Assembly (NCBI GenBank): GCA_002794785.1
Contig: NBBA01000002.1
Coordinates: 1,488,001 to 1,552,000 of the forward strand
Reading direction: 5' to 3'
Origin: Coniferiporia sulphurascens
Taxonomy: Eukaryota > Basidiomycota > Agaricomycetes > Hymenochaetales > Hymenochaetaceae
Length of the DNA: 64,000 nt
Shown here: piece by piece, positions 32,501 to 44,000 of the stretch
Numbering within the stretch: the stretch's first letter is position 1
Layout: every line of letters starts with the position of its first letter
Program-made: the position numbers and the translations under genes
The notes under the pieces: model-generated
What the model was told of the DNA's origin: nothing
The model's input: only the letters and a program-made list of their open reading frames with translations
Database searches by the model: none

Positions 32501-33263
32501 GCGACAGGGGCCGAGTCGGCAGCGACCAGTGTAGGATGGTGTGGTTGGACAGTGCGGAGGTGGTTGATGTGCACAAGTCTAAAATAGCGTCAGGGTTGAT
32601 CGTGGGAGGGGACCAGATCATGTCAATTGGGCACCACTGGCGATTGTTGATGGGCCTGGAGTCTGAGTCTGGGAGGTGGGCTGGCGCAAGGCCATGCTCC
32701 CAGAAGAAATCATCAAGAGGTTGCGCTCTCAAATCCTCCTGCCGTGCAGCAAGTAATTCGGACCATGAGTGGTGGCGACAGTTGAAGTCGCCTGCCACCA
32801 GGAGAGTGGAGGCCAAAGCCGGTGGGATTGCAAAAAGAAATAGCTCACCGGGATAGAGGGGGGTGGCGGTAGTGCGATCCAGGGCATGCATTCCATAGTA
32901 GTTGCAGAGGCAGATCATCCACTGGGAACGGATTTCGATGGTGAGGATGTCGGTGCCGGAGGATGCGGTGCCGAGTACTGACCAGGCAGTGGTTGGGATG
33001 GTTTGGGATACATACATAACAACCCTTGGCCGGGTGGCTGGGGGAAGAATGGCTGTGTAGCCAGGTAGGGATGGGACATTGAATACCAGTGTGCCGGCGG
33101 GGTCAGTGAGTGAGGGCTGGAGGCCTATTTGGTACCAGGGCAGTTCCTGGATCAAAATTATGGTGGGTGGGGATGGGTCAGTAGTGAGGATCAGAATAAG
33201 GGAATGGACCGCAGCCAAAGAGCGGGCGGCATTCCACTGAAGAATAGAGATGTCTCTATTCAT
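29563..33263 (-). pseudogene. LINE-g ORF2, best-preserved endonuclease-RT-RNase H
   Basis: From ATG 33263 (MNRDISILQWNAARSL) the frame is open for 1156 codons, the longest in the window. Endonuclease: ILIQELPWYQIG, AGDFNCRHHSWSEL, PIDMIWSPP, LSNHTIL. The usual SDH reads SNH, so a catalytic residue may be lost. RT: KVVMLRKPNKKDPFS, VDIQGFFDSVNPQLL, GTPQGLLVSPILS and YVNDH, in which the second catalytic Asp region reads YVND instead of YVDD. RNase H: FTDGSHIGSK, DAEIFSL, NEWADCEAK. The first stop is TGA 29793-29795 where sisters read CGA. The frame then runs on to the break at 29563. Confidence 0.9.
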
Positions 33264-35294
33264 TGGTCCTCCATGATTTCATCATCGGTTCCTTCAACTG
33301 CCTCAAGGATCTGGCGGAATTGCTGTTTCTTGGGGCATTGAGGGAGGGTAGCGGGGTGGTCGCCTTTGCAGTTAGTGCAGTAGCAAGGGTGAGGGCAGTG
33401 GTCGCCCTCAATGGCTTCAGTGGCGCAAGAAGTGCACGACTTGCGGTGGTTGTGTGACAGATGTCCTCCTCCACAGTCGGCGCAGCATGGCTGGGCGCAG
33501 CAGCCTTTCGTCCCATGGCCTAAGCCCTGGCAGTGCTCACATTGGGTGAGGCTAGGGCAATAGGGCGGGACGGAGAGGGAGAGGGCGGAACTGAATAGCC
33601 ATACTCGTGGGCGCTTAAGGAGCTGCGTGCGGATTGAGCCATCCAGGTTGGAGAAGGAGAAAGCCACAGGGCACTTCTGAAGGGAGGGGAGGTGATCCTC
33701 TGTGGCAGCGAAGTGGGGGTCGACAACAAAGTCGAGGGGGCGGAGTGCCGGATTGTTCCGGATTTCGGCCATCAGGACCTTTGGGGAGATGGTGTGGCCA
33801 TTCTGGCCGAAGAGGTAATCCACACAGGGCACCATGGAGATGTGCAGGGAGGACCGAGGGCGGACATGGATGGGGGTGAGGGTGAACTGGGCGGAAATTT
33901 GGTCAGTCGTTGCGGATAAACACCTGTCACGCATATGGGCCGCAAACGCCACAGAGTGGCGATCGATGATCGTGTCTGTGGCAGGGGAGGCAGAGGCTGG
34001 GTGCTTGGCGAAGGAGGTCACAAGATTCCCCTTCACATTGAAGGAGGAGGCGAGGACTGTGACCTGATCAGCAGTGGGGAGGGAGGAGAAGAACTCACGG
34101 GCGGTGGCTGTGAGGCGCATGGCGGGGAGCTGCAGCTCGGTCTTGGGGATGACGGCCGGGATGAGGACCAGGGTTGGGTCCTTGGCATAAACCAGGGGCG
34201 GTGGCGGGACCTGGCACTGCTTTTTCTTCTTTTTGTGGGTCACTGTCATAAAGACTGTGCCCGAGGTCAGTGCAATGGGGTTGGGGTTGGAGGCGGTTGG
34301 TGGGGCTGGGGCGGCTGCCACCTGGGCGTAGGAGTTTGTCGGTGCCACGGTGGGAGCGGTCTGGGCGATGGTGGTAGTGGGGGCCTGGGCCTTTTGGGCC
34401 TGTGGGGCCCGGGGGGCGGGCCGGTTTACTAGGGTTGACACCTGCCATGAGATGGAGGCAACCTCTGTGGACAGCTGTTTGACAATATTAGTCAGCACGG
34501 CCACATCGGGTGACATGTTAGTGGTTCCGGGGGTCCTGGTAAAGGCAGATGGTTGGGTAGCAGTGGTCGGGGTCTTTTGTTGGGGGCGAGCTGGGGCGAA
34601 GGGCGCTGGCAGGGAGGCTTCCGCCCCCCCCCCTTGCGATGTTGTAGGCCATCTCTATGTTGCGTGAGATGATGTATTGGGGGTCCTTCTCGTCTCTCAA
34701 AACGCCGGCGATGGTCTGTTGGACGTTCCAGAGGAGGTCGCCCACAAACTTGGCTGCAGCATGGTCGATCTCGTTGGGGTTGTAGCAGTGGGTTTTCCTG
34801 TCGAAATCCTCCAGTGCTTGGGATATGGCGTACATAAAACCTGATGTGTGCAGCTCGAACTGGGCTCGAGGGCAGGGTCGGGGGGTGTGCGGGGACAGGT
34901 TTTCAGATGACCTCTTGTTGGTGAGTGGCAGCGAGGGGGTGTGCGGGTTCTCGAGGATGTCTTCCATTGCTCCCTGGTCGCTGACCGGGGGGTTGGAGCC
35001 TCCAGAGGGGGGGCGGCTTACATGCTCGAACATGCAGGTGAACTCCATGTTCAAGACTCCGATGACAGGGGATGGGATGAGACGGAGTGCATCTGGGGAC
35101 GATGCCGGGAGGCCTGGGTCGATGTGGGCAGGGGTGGGGGTCGTGCCTTGTAAAGCCGCGGCAACGTTGCCAGTGGCCACCCAGTTGGTGGCGGCCCTGG
35201 CGGCCCTGTCGGCATTGGCACTGGCCAATGAGGGAGGTGGGAGGGGTGGTCGAGTCAAACGTAGAGCATTCCTGTATCCACTGGGGTTCAACAT
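33260..35294 (-). pseudogene. LINE-g ORF1, gag-like zinc-knuckle protein
   Basis: ATG at 35294 (MLNPSGYRNALRLTRPPL). The N-terminal half reads to 34620, where an expanded C-run (34625-34634) shifts the frame. The rest is open to 33260: RNIEMAYNIA, a conserved domain with VYAKDPTLVLIP and ISMVPCVDYLFGQNGH, then knuckles CEHCQGLGHGTKGC, CADCGGGHLSHNHRKSC and CTNCKGDHPATLPQC. It lacks the long Gln stretch of subfamily 1. TGA at 33260-33262 overlaps the ORF2 start as ATGA. Confidence 0.88.
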
Positions 35295-35349
35295 GGGGGA
35301 GTTTTAGCTGCCTGCACTAGTTGATGGTGGTGGTTACTGGTCAAGAAGG

Positions 35350-35873
35350 GGTGGTCGAGAGTATCAGTGAGACTGGGGACCCTTGTGGGGTGCCGAGGTC
35401 AGGTTTCGGTAGAGCGGCGAGGGTGGAGAGTCCCTTGGAGCGCATGCGCTCGACATGGGGTTTGAAGGAGAGGCCTGGGTCCCACCAAATCCCCAACCAA
35501 TGGAGGGGGATTGAGGGGCGGATCAGGGTGCTGGGGTCGACCTGAACCCCAGCCGCCACCCATTTCAGGGGGCAGTAACCTATTCCCAAGAGGCCCGGAG
35601 CTGACAGGTTGGATGTGTCGGACAGTGCCCCCGTAAGCTCTGAGAGGAGTATAGGCGGGGCAGCTGGTTGGGGTGGTGGCAGTGGGGTGTTGGCCATCGC
35701 CTGGGGTGGGGGGGGCATGAAGAAGGTTTCATGGAAGAGCTCACCTTTCTCCTCATCCATCTGGGTGAAGGTGCCATCTCACCGTTTTAGCGATGGGATG
35801 GGGGTGGGAGGGAATGTATCACCGCTAGTGAGCGGGTGGCATTCCACTGCAAGATAGAGAGCATCTCTATCAT
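35350..35873 (-). pseudogene. LINE-h ORF2, internally deleted and reordered
   Basis: From ATG 35873 the first 20 or so codons (MLSILQWNATRSLAV) are joined directly to PTPIPSLKR, removing the endonuclease. A TGA lies near 35780. The frame then runs through FMPPPPQAMAN and LGIGYCPLKWV, jumps to AGVQVDPSTLIRPSIP (skipping the RT palm), runs to STLAAL, and then jumps back to PKPDLGTPQGSPVSLILSTT, which belongs upstream. The order cannot come from splicing and suggests template switching or repair. Confidence 0.82.
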
Positions 35874-37535
35874 ATTTCCTCCATCTGATCATTGAGGGGG
35901 TCGGCAGTGAGGGCCTCTTCAATTTGGCGGTAGCGCCCCTTCTTAGGGCAGGCCAACAGGGTGGCGGGGTGGTCGCCCTTGCAGTTGTTGCATAGGCAGG
36001 GGTGGGGACATGTGTCGCCTTTGGGCACTGCATCAGTTGCGCAGTGGGTGCACAATTTGCGGTGATTGTGGGTGAGATGGGTGCCCGCGCAGTCTGTGCA
36101 ACAGGGTTGGGCTCGGCATCCCTTGGTTCCGTGGCCGAGGCCCTGGCAATGCTCACATTGGGTGAGGGTGGGGCGGACTGGCAGGACTGAGAGCCGGAGG
36201 GTGGATCCGAACATCCAGACATGTGGCCTCTTGAGGAGGCATTCGCGGATGGAGCCATCAGGGTCGACAAAGGAGAAGACCACCAGGCACCTGTCGAGTG
36301 TCGGCAGGTGATCTTCGGTGGCAGCGAAGTGTGGGGTGACTACAAAGTCGAGGTTGCGGAGTGCCGGGTTGTGCCGGATTTCAGCCATGAGGGCCTTCTC
36401 GTTTATGGTGTGTCCGTTTTGGCCAAACAAAAAGTCCTTGCAGGGCACCATGGAGATGCGTAGTGCAGACCGGGGGCGGACTCTGGAGGGGGTTAGGGAG
36501 AAAGCGGCTGGAACGTTAATTCCCATCATGATGCACTCTGTGCGCATGTGGGAGGCATAGGCCACAGAGTGACGATCAATGATCGTTTCCATGGTTGGGT
36601 TTGCCGAGGATGGGCGTGCCGCAAATGTGGTCACAATGTTCCCCTTTATGTTGTAGGAAGAGGACAGGACCGGGACTTGGTCTGCAGTTGGGAGGGAGGT
36701 GAAGAACTCATGGGACGTTTTAGTCAGTGCCATTGCTGACTTCTGATTTTCGGCCCATATGCTGACTGTGGGGGTTAAGACCAAGGTTGGGTCCTTGGCA
36801 TACATTGTGGGGGGTGGGGGCACCCTCCACTGGTGCTTCTTCTTCTTTGGTGCAGGGTTGATGACCGCCCCAGTGGCCGGGGCCACTGGGGATGGGTTAG
36901 CGGTTGTCGGGGGGGCCGCTGCCATGGCCACTTGGGCATAGGAGGTGGGGGCGGCCTGGACGGCAGCTTGGGGGGCCAGTTGTTGCTGTTGTTGTTGCTG
37001 TTGTTGCTGGGTGGGCCTAGAGCTGATGGAAGACATCTGTCATGAGATAGAAGCTACATTAGTAGTTAGGCACTTGACTGCCTTAGTTAGTGCCCTCATT
37101 TCTGGGGTTATGGGTGTGGTGCCAGGGGTCCCAGTGGTGGCTGGGGCCCTTTGGGGGGGGCGAGCTGGGGCAAAGGGTTCTGGGAGGGCAATTACCGCCC
37201 CCTCCCTCGCGAAGTTGTAGGCCATCACCGCATTACAGTAGATGATGTTCTGGGGGTATGTCCTGTCTTGCTCTATGTTGAACAGTGTCTGTTGGATGTT
37301 CCAGAGGAGGTCGCCCACAAACTGCACAGCCTTGATATCGATCGTCTCGGTAGTGGCGTTCCTGGTTTGCTGATCGAAGTCGTCCAGGGTGCAGGTGAGG
37401 GAGTACATGAACCCTGCGGTGTGCTGTTCATGTTGTTGAGCAGGGGGTCCTCTCGGGGTGAGAGGTGACATGGCGGCAGAGGAGTGTTTCTGCCCGAGGC
37501 TTGCGCCTCCCACCTGTTGCAGGGGGGTATGGGGG
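35870..37535 (-). pseudogene. LINE-h ORF1, gag-like zinc-knuckle protein (part)
   Basis: It carries the Gln stretch near 36975-37008, the conserved domain (MYAKDPTLVLTP, ISMVPCKDFLFGQNGH), knuckles CEHCQGLGHGTKGC and CNNCKGDHPATLLAC, and ends ...DQMEEI with the ATGA overlap. One TGA near 37037 replaces Arg/Cys in ASIS-x-QM. The N-terminal part is cut at 37535 and continues at 51261-51446 on the far side of the nested block. Confidence 0.87.
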
Positions 37536-37831
37536 GGGTGGGATGACCTAGTGGAAAAAACGGCTGTGTTGACAGCGGTTGATCGTGCAGGCGTTCAGGC
37601 TTGGGGTTCGATTCCCCATTGTACCCTATGGGGTCTTCTGAGGTGGCACCTGGATTGCAAACTAGCCTTTCCAGATTGGCGGGCGTGAAGCACGCTAGAA
37701 GCACCTGACCCCTATGAGTAAGGCCTCATTTGACAAAGCCTAGACTGTCCATGTGCTGGCAGAGCATGGAACCCAGGCTGGTTGGTCTGGGAGGTCGGAC
37801 TTCCCCCCTGTTCATGGGGTGGGAAGTTTTT
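37536..37831 (+). ncRNA. tRNA-like, polymerase III-type RNA sequence captured as the 5' head of LINE-i (SINE candidate)
   Basis: These 296 bases are unlike any LINE sequence. Eight bases from the start is an A box TGACCTAGTGG (37544-37554). Fifty bases further is a perfect B box GGTTCGATTCC (37605-37615) inside a TGGGG/CCCCA stem. The far end has a hairpin (ACTTCCC with GGGAAGT) followed by TTTTT at 37827-37831. LINE sequence begins on the next base. Start, boxes and terminator are those of a polymerase III transcript. The anticodon arm is not convincing, so it is a tRNA-derived SINE or relative rather than a working tRNA gene. Confidence 0.65.
37544..37615 (+). promoter_or_regulatory. Internal A and B boxes of the tRNA-like head
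   Basis: The A box differs from TGGCNNAGTGG at one base. The B box matches GGTTCGANNCC exactly. The spacing is 50 bases, within the range for internal polymerase III promoters. Confidence 0.65.
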
Positions 37832-39156
37832 CGGCCTCGGTAACCGACCCACCCCCATCCCATCGCTGAAATGGCGAGACGGCACCTTCACCCAAACAGA
37901 CAAGGAGAAAGGTGAGCTTTTTCGCAAAACCTTCTTTATGCCCCCACCGCCCCAGACAGCGGCCAACACCCCGCCGCCACCACCTCAACCAGCTGCCCCA
38001 CCCATACTCCTTATGGAGCTTATGGGGGCACTGGCCGATACATCCAACTTGTTGGCTCCAGGCCTCTTGGGAATAGGTTACTGCCCCCTGAAATGGGTGG
38101 TGGATGCTTACCCCGAGGAGATTCTTACACTTTTCAATGACTGCCTACACTTGGGGCACCACCCCGAGTGCTGGTGGGCAGCAAAGGTGGTAATGCTCCA
38201 GAAGCCAAACAAGAAGGACCCATTTTCGCCGCACTCATACCAGCCCATCACCCTCAAGGAGTCCCTTGGGAAACTCCTTGAAAAGATAATAGCTAACCGG
38301 CTACAGTACCTTGCGAACATGAGGAACTGGCTGCCACCTAACCAATATGGGGGGCATCAGGGCCATTCGGTCTATGACGCCGCCCAACACCTTCTACAGA
38401 TAGCGGAATGCGCCCACTCAGAGGGCCTTGTGTGCTCGGCCCTTGCAGTCGACATCCAGGGCTTTTTCGACTTGGTGCACCCACAGCTCCTCCACCGACA
38501 ACTGTTGGACCTCAGTTGCACACCAGACATGGCCAACTGGTGTTTGTCCTTCATGACAGATCGGCAGGTCACAGTCGCCTTCGACGGCACCACCCTCCCA
38601 ACTGCCCCTAAACCCGACTACAGCACCCCTCAGGGTTCACCAGTCTCCCCCATCTTGTCAACAATATTCGCAGGTGTGGTACTCCAGCGCTTTCACCAAG
38701 CCGGCACCATGGCCTTGGCGTATGTTGATGACCACTTACTTATATGCATAGGACCCTCAGTAGCATCCAACTGCTGCGAACTCGCCAACACCTACCAACA
38801 ACTCGCCAACCTCTTCGGCACCATTGGTCTCAACATCAAAGCTGCCAAGACAGAATGCCTCCACTTCCACCCCCCTTGGCAACGTACTGGCTATAACGGC
38901 TGGGACACAGCCGGCGTACAGGTCGACCCCAACACACTAATCCGACCCTCAATCCCACTCCGGTGGTTGGGGATATGGTGGGATCCAGGCCTCTCCTTCA
39001 AACCCCACGTCGAGCAAATGCACTCCAAGGGGCTCTCCACCCTCGCTGCACTCTGCATCCTGGGCAACACCCAACACGGCATATCGGCCCTCCTCCTCCA
39101 CCACCTCTACACCTCCTGCGTCTGCTCCGTCTTGTCATGGGGAGCACCGGTCTGGT

Positions 39157-40424
39157 CATCCTTCTTGTCCTCTTACCACCACCATCTCGGTTTCACGACT
39201 GGGGTCGGCTGGGGGGAAGTCGCAGCTACCTGACCTTGTCTGGACTCACTGGGACTGGGCATCGTACGAGAGAAGGTTCCAACTCACCCTGGTGTGCCGG
39301 GGTTGGTCGTCAGTCGCTGTAATGCAGCAGGGAATGGGCGCGGAGCTCGCCAGCGGTCTTGGCAACCTGTCGAAAATGTTGCTTCTGGTCGGATTCTCGG
39401 TGAGCTTGCAATCCTTCTGGTGTCTGCGCTGTCCTCTCGGGGTGGTGTGCTCGTTGGGCTCGCATTGTATGTGGGCTCGGCGGGGGGGGACATGACGTTA
39501 ACGTCCTCACAGGGGGGGGGGAAACCCCCTGCCTCGCAGTGGGTGACTTCGGTCGGGTGATCTTGGTTCGGGGCAACTCGGATCACGCCTTCGGGTGCTG
39601 AGCAATGCCCTCCTGGGTACCTCTGGGCCCGCATTGTCCCTGGCATGACAAATCAAAAACTGCCCCCCCAAATTCCCAAAAGGGTCTCTGATGATGGCAC
39701 CTTGTGCTAAAAGGAGATAGGGGGCTCATAACACATGGCATGGCAGTAAGAACCACCTGATGCTGAAAGGCGACAGGGCACCATGGGCCTCTTGGGTGGG
39801 TTGGACCCCCTTGAGGTGGTTAGTATCCCCTACTCCCTGGGACGGCTTTGCCACCGGGGTCGGGTATGCGAGATGGAGATCCTGGTACAATCACGGATCC
39901 AGAAGTGGGGCTGGGGGCTGACTGGGCACTTGTCCCATGACCTCGGTACCCGAGTATTCTGGCTGTAATGGCTGTTTCTGAAGTGCGTGCCAGGGCACGG
40001 GAAAGGGCCTGCATGGAGTGTGCGTCGGCATTCCGGTGCGCTGAAGTGTAGTGTCTCGGGCCGTAGCGCTGTGGGACAGTCCCCCATAGTGGCTCCAGAG
40101 GACTAAATCCTCCGTCAGTTCATGTGGGGGTAATTCCCACTATGGGCTTAAGTTGATTCCCAGAAGCACAATGGTACTCTACAGGACCTCTATGGTCAGG
40201 GAGGGAATGTGTAGGGTAGGGGGGTTGTTCCATATGGGTGGGGTAGTGCCTACGGTGCCATGACCCTCACTCGGGATGGCCCCCTGGCGTGGCACGCCTT
40301 ACCCTAGTGCTCCTATATAGCGCCCATATGTTGTAGAGGACAGCGGGAGCAGTTTTGGTCGGCTGCATATCCCGAGGAAGGTACACATGTTGTCTGAGTC
40401 CTGCAAGGGCGCTCTTAATTCTGG
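39157..40424 (+). other. W sequence, copy 1 (unknown retroelement or captured RNA)
   Basis: It is related to 58827-60082 (minus strand) along its whole length. Shared blocks include GAGGACTAAATCCTCC near 40099, GGGCTTAAGTTGATTCC near 40144 and CCCGAGGAAGGTACAC near 40372. I see no convincing reading frame on either strand and no rRNA or tRNA signature. Its first 30 bases match the LINE leader at 26 positions, so it may be the 5' end of an unseen LINE family or have acquired this leader. Both copies end at the same W position. Confidence 0.7.
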
Positions 40425-41083
40425 CTCTGAAGGAGGCCGCCATCAAAACCCTAATGGAACAATGGTCTCTCTCTCTCACCTGCCCCTTTGCCTCAACAGC
40501 TGACAAGTACTTGGCTGTCAATGGTGCCCCCTCCTGCAGATCACGGAAGTTACTCAACCAGTTGGTCAACCACCCCTGCCAGGAGCTCTCGGCAGTCGCC
40601 CAGGTCCTCTGCCACGCCGGTCCCTATGGGGGCTACTGGCTGAGCTTTGACTCAGTCTACCGGCGCAGACATGGCCTGATCTCGCACTGCAGGTGGCACA
40701 ACCACCCCCCATGGCCAGCCCAATCCACTGCCCATGTCCTGGGCGGGTGCCGCACATTCCAGCCATGGATCCATAAGGTCTGGCCCCCCTGCGACCCACT
40801 TCCGACCCACCACACCAAGTGGGCCAATGAAAACCATCTCCAGGTTCTGCGCTGCTGGCTGAAATTGACTGGGCACCTGAACTGCCTCTCTGACCGCACC
40901 TCCGCCACCATCCACCTGGCATTCGCTGCGATGGACTTAGAGGGGCACCCCACCAACAAAGATATGGACTTGGACCTCCTTAGGGAATACATGAGTCGTA
41001 TGCTTGGACCCCGACCCCAGGACTCAGACCCAGCTCTTTTGGAGCTTTCAGGTACACTTCCTCCCTTTCCCTCTACTCAATGA
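40425..41083 (+). pseudogene. W1 LINE part, end of ORF2
   Basis: In-frame subfamily 2 sequence from LALKEAAIKTLMEQWSL to LLELSGTLPPFPSTQ, stop TGA 41081-41083. It holds PFASTADKYLAVNGAPS and the Cys/His segment HCRWHNHPPWPAQS with STAHVLGGC. It is nearly identical to the matching part of LINE-j, so the two derive from close source copies. Confidence 0.85.
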
Positions 41084-44000
41084 CTGCCTTTTGGACTCTC
41101 CCGCATATGTCCCAGCTGGTGCTCTCGCCCTCCCTTTCCAATTCTAAGCTACCCCCTTTACCTGCCCTAACCCGCTTGGTCTTGTTGTAGCAATATGTAT
41201 TCCTCTCCCTTGTTTCCCCTTTACTAATAGGGACCCTTCCCACCTTGGCACCCTTCAGGGAGCAGGGTCTCTGCCCAGTTTCATGCATTGTGTGATGACA
41301 GGTGCCTCTGTTGTTATGTAGTTAGGGCCCCCCTTTTGGGGGGGCAGCTTGTAATTATGTAATACTGCAGGAATAATAAATTAAAATTAAAAATTAAAAA
41401 AAAAGCACCGGTCTGGTACCATGGCCACTGCCAAAAAACCCTGGTAAACCACCTACAGGCTGTGCAAAACACGGCTTGCCGGTGGATCCTTAACGTCTTC
41501 AAAGGCGCCTCCCCTCATTCCACTAACTTCCTTTGCTCCATCCCCCCTCTCTCTTTCTATTTCGAGTATATAAAGACCACCCATTCCCTTCGCCTCTGGC
41601 GCACCCCGCACTCTGTTGGCCGAAAAATTTACAAAAACGTAACTAATAGACCTTTCTCCCTTTCTCTGCAGGTCCAAGCCCCCCGGGTTCAACAGGTCCC
41701 TGCATACATGCATCCCCCATGGACGGACCCATTGGCATTTACAAAAGGCCGGATCCGCTTCACCACCCCCGCCACTCCAGTTAGCACTGACACCCAAAAA
41801 TCATTCATGACAGCTGCGTGCCAACTAGGTTCCACCCCCCACATCTAGGTCTTCACCGACAGCTCCCGCATTGACAATAAGTCGGGTTCAGCCATCTGTG
41901 CAATGCTGGGCCACACCAGACTCCGGTCATGACGACTGGAATCCCCCACCTGTGCCACAGCCATGGATGCCGAGGAGTTCTCCCTTGCAACGGCCCCTGG
42001 CTGGGTGGCACACCGCCTCCCAGCGCAACTGCGTGTCGCATCGGACATTTTCTTCCTGTCCGATTCGCTGACTGCTCTCCACCTCTTCCATACATGGGCT
42101 GCTGCCCCCAGCACCCACCTCCTCCACATTTGGAAAGTGGGTGTGGAGACTCTGCTAGACTTGTTCCTCCAACTCACCGTGCATTTCGTATGGTGTCCCA
42201 GCCACTCAGACATCCCCGGGAATGAATGGGCTGACACGGAGGTGAAGCTGGCCATGGAGCTCCCCCCATCTGACCTCAAACCTTCCACCTCTGCACTAAA
42301 AGAAGTCGCTGTCCACACCCTCATGGAGCGATGGACACTCTCGCTGGCCTGCCCCCTAGCCTCAACTGCCAACAAGTACCTGGCAGTCCATGGCCTCCCC
42401 TCACACCGTCCACAAAAGCTACTCATGCACGCGGTTGACCACCCACATAACGAGCTGTCCACAGTCGCACAGGTCCTCTGCCGTGCCGGTCCCTACGGGG
42501 GATACTGGCTGAGCTTTGACTCGGCCTACTGTCACCGACATGGCCTGATTTCGCACTGCAGGTGGCACAACCACCCCCCCTGGCCCGCACAGTCAACTGC
42601 TCACATTCTGGGCAGCTGCAGCACATTCCACCCATGGATACGACATGTGTGGCCACCTCAAGACCCTCTCCCAACCCACCACTCAGAGTGGGCTGACAAA
42701 AACCGCCTCCCGGTTTTGCGCCAATGGCTTAAGCTGACAGGGCACCTAAACCGCCTCTCTGACCACGCCGCAGGCACCATATGGCTCTCCTTCGCCACTA
42801 TGGACCTAGATGGACACCTGACCGACGAGGATATGGACCTTTTTTTTTTTTTTTTTAAATTTATTATTCCTGCAGTATTACATAATTACAAGCTGCCCCC
42901 CCAAAAGGGGGGCCCTAACTACATAACAACAGAGGCACCTGTCATCACACAATGCATGAAACTGGGCAGAGACCCTGCTCCCTGAAGGGTGCCAAGGTGG
43001 GAAGGGTCCCTATTAGTAAAGGGGAAACAAGGGAGAGGAATACATATTGCTACAACAAGACCAAGCGGGTTAGGGCAGGTAAAGGGGGTAGCTTAGAATT
43101 GGAAAGGGAGGGCGAGAGCACCGGCTGGGACATATGCGGGAGAGTCCAAAAGGCAGTCATTGAGTAGAGGGAAAGGGAGGAAGTGTACCTGAAAGCTCCA
43201 AAAGAGCTGGGTCTGAGTCCTGGGGTCGGGGTCCAAGCATACGACTCATGTATTCCCTAAGGAGGTCCAAGTCCATATCTTTGTTGGTGGGGTGCCCCTC
43301 TAAGTCCATCGCAGCGAATGCCAGGTGGATGGTGGCGGAGGTGCGGTCAGAGAGGCAGTTCAGGTGCCCAGTCAATTTCAGCCAGCAGCGCAGAACCTGG
43401 AGATGGTTTTCATTGGCCCACTTGGTGTGGTGGGTCGGAAGTGGGTCGCAGGGGGGCCAGACCTTATGGATCCATGGCTGGAATGTGCGGCACCTGCCCA
43501 GGACATGGGCAGTGGATTGGGCTGGCCATGGGGGGTGGTTGTGCCACCTGCAGTGTGAGATCAGGCCATGTCTGTGCTGGTAGACTGAGTCAAAGCTCAG
43601 CCAGTAGCCCCCATAGGGACCGGCGTGGCAGAGGACCTGGGCAACTGCCGAGAGCTCCTGGCAGGGGTGGTTGACCAACTGGTTGAGTAACTTCCGTGGT
43701 CTGCGGGAGGGGGCACCATTGACAGCCAAGTACTTGTCAGCTGTTGAGGTAAAGGGGCGGGTGAGAGAGAGACCATTGTTCCATTAGGGTTTTGACGGCA
43801 GCCTCCTTCAGAGCGGAGGTAGAGGGGGTGAGGGAGGATGGGGGGAGATTCGTTGCAAACTTGGCCTCATGGTCGGCCCATTCATTCCCTGGTATATCAG
43901 AGTGACCCAGGCACCATACGAAATGGACGGAGAGATCCGGATATGAGTCCAAGAGAGTCTGGACCCCAGCCTTCCATTGATGAAGGAGATGGGCACCTGG

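Larger units (their letters stand above)
29563..35349 (-). mobile_element. LINE-g, nearly complete LINE of subfamily 2
   Basis: It has a leader (35295-35349), ORF1, ORF2 and the ATGA overlap, but loses the 3' UTR and about 80 C-terminal codons at 29562/29563. It differs from LINE-d/-k in many ORF2 positions (for example AVNGIPSR for AVHGLPSR, LQCPPDMADW for LGCAPDMANW), defining a second subfamily shared with LINE-j, LINE-o and both W chimeras. Confidence 0.9.
35350..37535 (-). mobile_element. LINE-h, left part (right part at 51261-51446)
   Basis: This minus-strand subfamily 1 LINE has a scrambled ORF2 and most of ORF1. It is broken at 37535 by the chimeric insertion 37536-51246. The duplication GGGGGGTATGGGGG stands at 37522-37535 and 51247-51260, after which LINE-h ORF1 continues to 51446. 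At 35349/35350 it meets the 5' end of LINE-g. Confidence 0.88.
39157..41404 (+). mobile_element. W1, chimeric element: 1.27-kb W head plus LINE 3' end
   Basis: It is inserted in LINE-i with a 13-base target duplication GCACCGGTCTGGT at 39144-39156 and 41405-41417. The first 1268 bases are W sequence. The rest is subfamily 2 LINE from the end of RNase H through the 3' UTR (41084-41380, hairpin near 41327-41348) to an A-rich tail ending at 41404. The intact duplication shows that the chimera moved as one unit by target-primed reverse transcription. Confidence 0.92.

Noticed and set aside
35350..35760. Joins in LINE-h ORF2 as splice products of a processed transcript
   Set aside because: The last join returns to an upstream segment, which splicing cannot produce.
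37536..37620. A functional tRNA gene
   Set aside because: A and B boxes and the T stem are good, but the acceptor stem pairs poorly and the anticodon arm has a four-base loop. A tRNA-derived SINE or relative fits better.
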